A stretch of DNA of 10,256 nt, taken from NCBI GenBank assembly GCA_021816505.1, contig JAKAXS010000068.1:1-10256 (forward strand). The letters run 5' to 3'. The notes under the pieces are model-generated. The model saw only the letters and a list, made by a program, of their open reading frames with translations. It was not told where the DNA came from and made no database searches. The position numbers were made by a program, and so were the translations under genes. The DNA comes from Pseudomonadota bacterium (GTDB lineage: Bacteria; Pseudomonadota; Alphaproteobacteria; Rhizobiales; Hyphomicrobiaceae). Positions 5,920-10,256 of this stretch are shown here, piece after piece (positions within the stretch are counted from its first letter, which is position 1; every line of letters begins with the position of its first letter).

Positions 5920-8900
5920 ATGCGAGTTCGTGACGAAAGCCGATATCAACGTGCTGCAGCGCACACGTCTGTGTCTTTCATCGCGTTGATATTGGCCAGC
6001 TCAGCACTGGCAGGCGGCGAAGGGGGCTTCGGCTTCTACGCTGATCCAGACTTCGCCGGTCCGGGCCACAGCGCCGGCGACAGCGCGACAGGCGAAGGTG
6101 GTCGCGGAGGCGATGGCCTGGGAGTCGTTGGAGGCGGGGCAGGTGGCACGATCGGCACCAACGGAGGCAACGGGATTGGGTCCGGTAGTGGCGGTGGCGG
6201 TGGCGGTAGCGGGATGCTTGGCTACGGTCTCATCAATAGCGACTTTACGGGGGGCTCCGGCGGCGCGGGTAGCGGCGGCGGGTTCGGGCGAGGCGGCGGC
6301 GGAGGGGGCGGCGCGGGTTTTGTCGTTTCAGACAATATATCAGCCACCACGATCCAGGCTGGCGCTACGATTACTGGTGGCAACGGCGGTGGCGGCGGCG
6401 GTGGTGGTGGCGCAGGCCTGTTCAGCACCGTCCCGTTTGGCACCATTATCACCGTCCACGGCAACGTAACGGGCGGCAACGGCGACACGGTTTTCCCTCT
6501 GATCGATTCAGGCCGCGGCGGCGCCGGTGAGGGCGGCGCGATGGGCGCACGCCGAGGGTCCATCTACGCCGAAGGCGGCGCCGGCATCGTCGGCAGAGAT
6601 CTGATACTCACCATCAGCGGCACGGTGAGCGGAGGCCTCGACGGCGACGGCACCACCCGCGCGGATGCAATCCGCTTCACCGGAGGCGGAACGAATACAT
6701 TGAGCTTCATAAACGCCACAACCGGTTTACTCGGCGACATCAACCTCAACAACGCGGGCGTTACATTCGATCAGGCGACCAACGTGATGATCTCCAACGA
6801 CATCACCGGCTCCGATGGCTATCTGATCAAGGACAACACCGGCACGGTGACGCTCAGCGGTACCAACACGTTCAAGCAGTTGGCCGTCATCAACGGCGTC
6901 GTTCGCGCCGGTAGCACCGGATCGCTGGCCAGCAACGCAGAATACGTTATCGACGGTGGCACCCTCGATCTCAATGGCCATGACTTGACGATGGGCCAGC
7001 TGAGCGGCTGGTCAGGCTTGCTCACCCTTGGCAGCGCGGACCTCACGATAAACCAGGTTCTTACGACAACATTTGGCGGCGACATCACAGGCGCCGGCAG
7101 CCTGACGAAGTCTGGCACCGGCACGTTGACCCTTACCGGCACGAATACCTATGCAGGCGGCACGATCATCTCAGGCGGCAGGCTCGTCGGCGACACTGCG
7201 AGCCTGCAAGGCGACATTATCAACAACGCAACGCTGGAGATCAGCGGCGGGGGATCGTTTGCCGGCGATATCAGCGGGACGGGCAGTCTCGTCAAAACCA
7301 ATGGTGGCATTCTCACCCTGACAGGCTTGAATTCCTATTCGGGTGGCACGTCATTGGATAATGGCGAGTTGATCGGCACGACGACTAGTCTGCAGGGCAA
7401 TATCTACTTCGATCCCGGCACCACGCTGCGGTTCGATCAATCCACCGATGGGACGTATGCCGGTGACATCACAGGCTTCGGCACCCTGATCAAGTCGGGC
7501 ACCGGTTCGGTGACGCTGACCGGCAACAGCGGCACCCTATTTTTCAGCGCTACGGAATTGGCAGGCGGCCGCCTTGCGGTGAACGGGCAGCTTGGCGGCG
7601 ATGTGATTGTCCACAATAGCGCCACGCTCGGCGGCTCCGGAAGCATCGGGGGCGCTGTGACGGTGGACGCCGGCGGCATCTTCGCGCCGGGCAATTCGAT
7701 CGGCACGATCACGGTCGGTGGCTTGTCGTTCGCTGCCGGGAGCTTCTTCGACGTGGAGGTTAATCCCACGAACACGGCCAGCGACAAAACGATGGTGACC
7801 GGCACGGCAAACCTGACGGGCGCCACCGTGCGCCACATCGGCCTGGCTGGTGCCTATCGGCCAGACGCCACGTATCGCATCCTCGAAGCGGCGACAATCG
7901 CCGGCACGTTCGACGCCGTGACGTCAAGCTACGCCTTCCTCGATCCCGAGCTGCTTTACGGTGCTGCGTTCGTAGACCTGCGGCTGGTGCGCAACGATGT
8001 TGGCTTCGTGACCTACGCGCGGTCCGGCAACGAACTGGCAACGTCCGCCGCGCTCGACACCGTGGACGGCACCAACGGTGCCAAGAACGCGTTCGCGACG
8101 CTGCCGAACGATGCGGGGCAGGTTCGCCACGCGCTGAACCAGCTGTCGGGCGAAGTGCACGGCGCGGCAGCCTCCGCGCTGATTTCCGGCACGCATTCCG
8201 TTTCGGGTAGCGTAAACCACCGCCTGCGCGCCTCCGCAGGCGGCGTCGCCGCCAGCAGCGCGCCAATCATGGCCTTCGGCACCGGAAACAACCTCGGTGG
8301 CCCGCGCGGCGATGATGCGGCTCTCGCCGGCCGGTCCTCGCTCGGCGGCCTCGTAGCGCGCGATCGCAATCGAGACCTCGCGGCACCGACGACGCAACGC
8401 TTCGCGCTGTGGAGCCAGGCATTCGGCACATGGGGATCGACCGACAGCGACGGGAATGCCGCAGCACTCGATCGCGACACGGCCGGTCTGCTCATCGGCG
8501 GCGATGGGTCTATCGGCGGCGGCTGGCGTGCGGGTGCGTTCACTGGCACTAGCCGCTCCGATTTCGTCGCGCGCTCCGTCGCCTCCTCCGGCGAGAGCGA
8601 CAACACTCATCTCGGCGCCTATGCCGGCACGAACCGGGATCGCCTCGCACTTCGCGCCAGCATCGCCCACACCTGGCACGACATCGAGACGGATCGCGCG
8701 GTCGTGTTCGCCGGCTTCGCCGACCGGCTCGAAGCCGGCTACAGCGCGTCGTCGACCCAGGCATTCGCCGAAGTCGGCTACACGGTTCCGTTGCGCGGGA
8801 GCGTCGGACTGGAAGCTTTCGCCAATGTCGCGCACGTCCTGTTCGACGCCGACGGCTTCACGGAGAACGGCGGCGCAGCTGCGCTCACGAGCCTCGGCGG

Positions 8901-9222
8901 CAGCACTGACGTCACGTTTTCGACGCTTGGCGTTCGTGGTGCCTACGGCCTGCGCATCGGCGCGCTGTACGCCACGGCGCGTGGGTCCATCGGCTGGCGC
9001 CATGCCAACGGCGATCTCGCGCCGGAATCGGCACACGCCTTCTCGACCGGCGTAAGCTTCACCGTCAACGGCGCCCCGCTGGCCGAAGACAGCCTCGTAC
9101 TCGAAGCCGGCCTCGACGCCGTCATGTCATCCACGACGACGCTCGGCATGACGTACGAAGGCGAAGTATCGTCAGCGGCCCGTGACCACGGCGTGACAGG
9201 CAATCTGGCAGTTCGGTTCTAG
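5920..9222 (+). CDS. Classical (type Va) autotransporter with glycine-rich, repeat-bearing passenger, 1100 aa
   Basis: The protein is exported by Sec and then presents or releases its passenger at the outer membrane through its own C-terminal barrel. Residues 1-31 form a signal peptide (FIALILASSALA, probable cleavage before GGEGG). Residues 32 to about 224 are extremely glycine-rich. Residues 225-300 carry a block reading LTISGTVSGGLDGDGTTRADA then FTGGGTNTLSF, familiar from other proteobacterial autotransporters. Four passenger-associated repeats follow (about 302-331, 395-425, 457-487, 523-556). Then come APGNSIGTITVGG (589-601), a pre-barrel linker with ALNQLSGEVHGAAASAL (738-754), and the autotransporter barrel from about 826 to 1100 (QRFALWSQAFGTWG at the start, terminal residue Phe as expected for BAM recognition). 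No protease or lipase motif is visible, so an adhesin-like or surface-structure role is only a guess. The ATG at 5920 follows a G-rich stretch (5911-5915); no upstream in-frame start is better. Probable control is by the AraC-type regulator upstream. Confidence 0.95.
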   Translation: MRVRDESRYQRAAAHTSVSFIALILASSALAGGEGGFGFYADPDFAGPGHSAGDSATGEGGRGGDGLGVVGGGAGGTIGTNGGNGIGSGSGGGGGGSGMLGYGLINSDFTGGSGGAGSGGGFGRGGGGGGGAGFVVSDNISATTIQAGATITGGNGGGGGGGGGAGLFSTVPFGTIITVHGNVTGGNGDTVFPLIDSGRGGAGEGGAMGARRGSIYAEGGAGIVGRDLILTISGTVSGGLDGDGTTRADAIRFTGGGTNTLSFINATTGLLGDINLNNAGVTFDQATNVMISNDITGSDGYLIKDNTGTVTLSGTNTFKQLAVINGVVRAGSTGSLASNAEYVIDGGTLDLNGHDLTMGQLSGWSGLLTLGSADLTINQVLTTTFGGDITGAGSLTKSGTGTLTLTGTNTYAGGTIISGGRLVGDTASLQGDIINNATLEISGGGSFAGDISGTGSLVKTNGGILTLTGLNSYSGGTSLDNGELIGTTTSLQGNIYFDPGTTLRFDQSTDGTYAGDITGFGTLIKSGTGSVTLTGNSGTLFFSATELAGGRLAVNGQLGGDVIVHNSATLGGSGSIGGAVTVDAGGIFAPGNSIGTITVGGLSFAAGSFFDVEVNPTNTASDKTMVTGTANLTGATVRHIGLAGAYRPDATYRILEAATIAGTFDAVTSSYAFLDPELLYGAAFVDLRLVRNDVGFVTYARSGNELATSAALDTVDGTNGAKNAFATLPNDAGQVRHALNQLSGEVHGAAASALISGTHSVSGSVNHRLRASAGGVAASSAPIMAFGTGNNLGGPRGDDAALAGRSSLGGLVARDRNRDLAAPTTQRFALWSQAFGTWGSTDSDGNAAALDRDTAGLLIGGDGSIGGGWRAGAFTGTSRSDFVARSVASSGESDNTHLGAYAGTNRDRLALRASIAHTWHDIETDRAVVFAGFADRLEAGYSASSTQAFAEVGYTVPLRGSVGLEAFANVAHVLFDADGFTENGGAAALTSLGGSTDVTFSTLGVRGAYGLRIGALYATARGSIGWRHANGDLAPESAHAFSTGVSFTVNGAPLAEDSLVLEAGLDAVMSSTTTLGMTYEGEVSSAARDHGVTGNLAVRF
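6013..6591 (+). repeat. Glycine-codon-rich low-complexity tract at the passenger N-terminus
   Basis: Codons 32-224 of the autotransporter are dominated by GGC/GGT/GGG, with runs of six to nine consecutive glycines (for example around residues 91-96, 125-131 and 156-164) and short GGSGG, GGNGG and GAGGG units. Long stretches are imperfect GGN triplet repeats, so length changes would usually keep the frame. A polyglycine-rich stalk or fold exposed on the surface is plausible but unproven. The same tract has several G-runs of three or more bases on the coding strand. Confidence 0.8.
6823..7587 (+). repeat. Tandem passenger-associated repeats in the autotransporter
   Basis: Four units follow the pattern L(I/T/V)KxxxGxxTLTGxNxYxGGT...GxLxG, as in PF12951-type passenger repeats. 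They begin at codons 302, 395, 457 and 523 (bases 6823, 7102, 7288 and 7486). Units two and three are adjacent modules of 62 and 66 residues sharing LTLTG, SLQG(D/N)I and AGDI(S/T)GxG(S/T)L, so they look like an internal duplication that has diverged. Unit one is separated by a less regular stretch, and unit four is the most degenerate. Such repeats form turns of the beta-helix that supports passenger secretion. Confidence 0.82.
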
Positions 9223-9233
9223 CATTGGAACGG

Positions 9234-9260
9234 TCAAGCGCGGCGTATCACTGCGCTTGA
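9234..9260. terminator. Inverted repeat between convergent autotransporter and rfbD ends
   Basis: TCAAGCGC (9234-9241) and GCGCTTGA (9253-9260) are perfect 8-bp inverted repeats around an 11-nt loop. They sit between the autotransporter stop (9222) and the last codons of rfbD, overlapping the rfbD stop at 9250-9248. The position suits a bidirectional transcript-end hairpin for two converging genes. Neither side carries a T-run, so it may act as a 3' stabilising hairpin rather than a true intrinsic terminator. Confidence 0.42.
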
Positions 9261-10138
9261 AGCAACCGCTGCACGCACACGCCTGCGCCCTCCTGCCAAG
9301 ATGGCAGCGTGATTCCGAACGTGCGTTCCAGCTTGCTGCAATCGAGTGCGGAATTGACGGGCCGTTTGGCCGGAGTCGGATAATCGGCAGTGGCAATCGC
9401 TTGCACCGGCACGCTCGGTCCGCCCAGTTCACCCGAAACGCGCATCACCTCGCTGGCAAGCCCATGCCAGGTCGTCACGCCGTTCCCCGCGGCGTGGTAT
9501 GTGCCCCAGCCGTTGAAGCCGTCGCCTGCGCGCTTCACCTGCCGCGCGATCTCAAGAATGGCCGCGCACAGATGCGGCGCGTAGGTCGGGTTGCCTGTTT
9601 GATCGCCCACCACCCGCAGGCTGTCGCGTTCACCCGCCAGACGCAGCATCGTGCGCACGAAATTGTTGCCGCCTGGACTGTGCACCCACGCCGTGCGCAC
9701 GATCACGTGACGTGGATTGGCGGCGGCCACGGCTTGTTCGCCTTCCAGCTTCGACCGGCCGTACACCGTCACCGGCCCCGTCTCGTCGTCTTCCACGTAG
9801 GGCGCAGGCTTGCTGCCGTCGAACACGTAGTCGGTCGAGATATGGATGATCGGCACCCCCGCTTTCGCCGCCGCTTCGGCGAGCGCGCGCGCGCCGTCGC
9901 GGTTCATCCGGAACGCCTGCTACGTCTCGCTCTCGGCCTTGTCGACGGCCGTGTACGCGGCGGAATTGATCACGACATCCGGGCGCGTGTTCACCATCGC
10001 CCGCTCGATCGTCTTGGCCTCGCAGATGTCGAGCGCGGGCCGGCCGACCGCGCAGGCGGTCACGTCGGGATCGCCGGGCGCCATTTCCACCAGACCGCGC
10101 GCCACCTGTCCCTGCCAGCCTGCAATCAGCAACCGCAT
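9248..10138 (-). pseudogene. rfbD: dTDP-4-dehydrorhamnose reductase with an in-frame amber stop at codon 73
   Basis: RfbD (RmlD) reduces dTDP-4-dehydro-L-rhamnose to dTDP-L-rhamnose, the last step in making the sugar donor for rhamnose-containing surface polysaccharide. Read from the ATG at 10138-10136, the frame spans 297 codons including the TGA at 9250-9248, the normal family length. It shows GWQGQV at 7-12 (Rossmann loop), AYTAVDKAESET ending at 72, ISTDYVFDG at 100-108 with Thr102, the catalytic YGRSK at 126-130 (Tyr126, Lys130), RTAWVHSPGGNNF at 148-160 and YPTPAKRPVNSALDCSKL at 253-270. The only flaw is TAG at 9922-9920 (codon 73), where homologues usually carry an acidic residue (ESEPE-type). 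A GAG to TAG change explains it, and both flanks stay in the same frame. An internal ATG at codon 78 would give a protein without the NADPH-binding region. An in-frame ATG at 10180 is less likely, since its 14 extra residues are not family-like. Identity is secure; whether it is truly inactive is not. Confidence 0.88.
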
Positions 10139-10184
10139 CGCCAAACCCCACGTTGAGTCTGACCAGCGTAGTTGCCGCACCGTG

Positions 10185-10251
10185 ATTTGAACAGCCGCCG
10201 ACGCATCCCGAAGGGATCGTTGCCCCAGAAAAGCCCTGAAATTTGAACAGC
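10185..10251. repeat. 11-bp direct repeat upstream of rfbD
   Basis: ATTTGAACAGC occurs at 10185-10195 and again at 10241-10251, 56 bp apart, in the 118 bp upstream of the rfbD start. Between them lies a small hairpin, ATCCC-GAA-GGGAT (10205-10217). These could be operator copies or leader elements for the rfbD transcript. No gene is recognised in 10139-10256, which runs off the window edge, and no convincing promoter was found. Confidence 0.35.
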
Positions 10252-10256
10252 AACAC

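Noticed and set aside
4984..5964. A 326-codon minus-strand frame opposite the AraC-type gene
   Set aside because: Antisense shadow of a clear helix-turn-helix protein; no recognisable domain.
6013..6591. Resemblance of the glycine-rich stretch to mycobacterial PE-PGRS proteins
   Set aside because: There is no PE domain, and the C-terminal autotransporter barrel places the protein in a Gram-negative type V family; the likeness is compositional only.
7924..9036. A 370-codon minus-strand frame opposite the autotransporter barrel
   Set aside because: Antisense shadow; the plus-strand barrel is unmistakable and the product here shows no family features.
9257..10156. A 299-codon plus-strand frame across rfbD
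   Set aside because: Shadow of rfbD; rich in H, R and A with no motif, while the minus strand encodes clear RmlD motifs. It does not rescue the rfbD break.
9630..10256. A 208-codon minus-strand frame running through the rfbD amber codon, suggesting a frameshifted alternative
   Set aside because: It lies in a different frame from the RmlD motifs on both sides of the stop; the break is an in-frame stop, not a frameshift.

Overview
This GC-rich window fits an alphaproteobacterium, most likely of the Hyphomicrobiales (rhizobia/Bradyrhizobium-like). That placement is inferred from the style of the proteins (a single-chain pyruvate carboxylase, an RfbD starting with a GxxGQV motif, a rhizobial-type small secreted protein), not from a database search. 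Nearly every real gene has long open shadows on the other strand and in other frames, as expected at this base composition. No tRNA, rRNA, CRISPR array, insertion sequence or phage gene was seen, and no gene-free stretch exceeds 300 bases.

Layout from left to right. The window opens inside the N-terminal half of asd (aspartate-semialdehyde dehydrogenase, minus strand). A divergent intergenic region of about 190 bp, with a strong alternating inverted repeat, separates it from a small secreted protein of unknown function on the plus strand (646-1080). A terminator-like hairpin cluster follows, then the complete pyc gene (1170-4637). Asd and Pyc sit on either side of oxaloacetate/aspartate metabolism: Pyc refills oxaloacetate, and Asd commits aspartate to lysine, threonine, methionine and diaminopimelate. 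This left part looks like conserved housekeeping sequence.

The centre holds a pair that looks accessory. An AraC-type regulator (4774-5784) is followed 135 bp later, on the same strand, by a 1100-residue classical autotransporter (5920-9222). The autotransporter has a signal peptide, a very glycine-rich N-terminal segment, tandem passenger-associated repeats and a C-terminal beta-barrel. The gap between them carries a terminator-like T-run, a 15-bp imperfect direct repeat with a 22-bp period and an inverted third copy. This arrangement suits an AraC-family operator, so the regulator plausibly controls the autotransporter.

The right end carries rfbD (dTDP-4-dehydrorhamnose reductase, minus strand, convergent with the autotransporter). 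Its reading frame is continuous and alignable over its full length except for one in-frame amber codon at codon 73. It is therefore a freshly broken gene, a read-through case or a sequencing error. The two most interesting points are this lone amber codon and the regulator/direct-repeat/autotransporter module. I did not find convincing evidence of a wholly new system.
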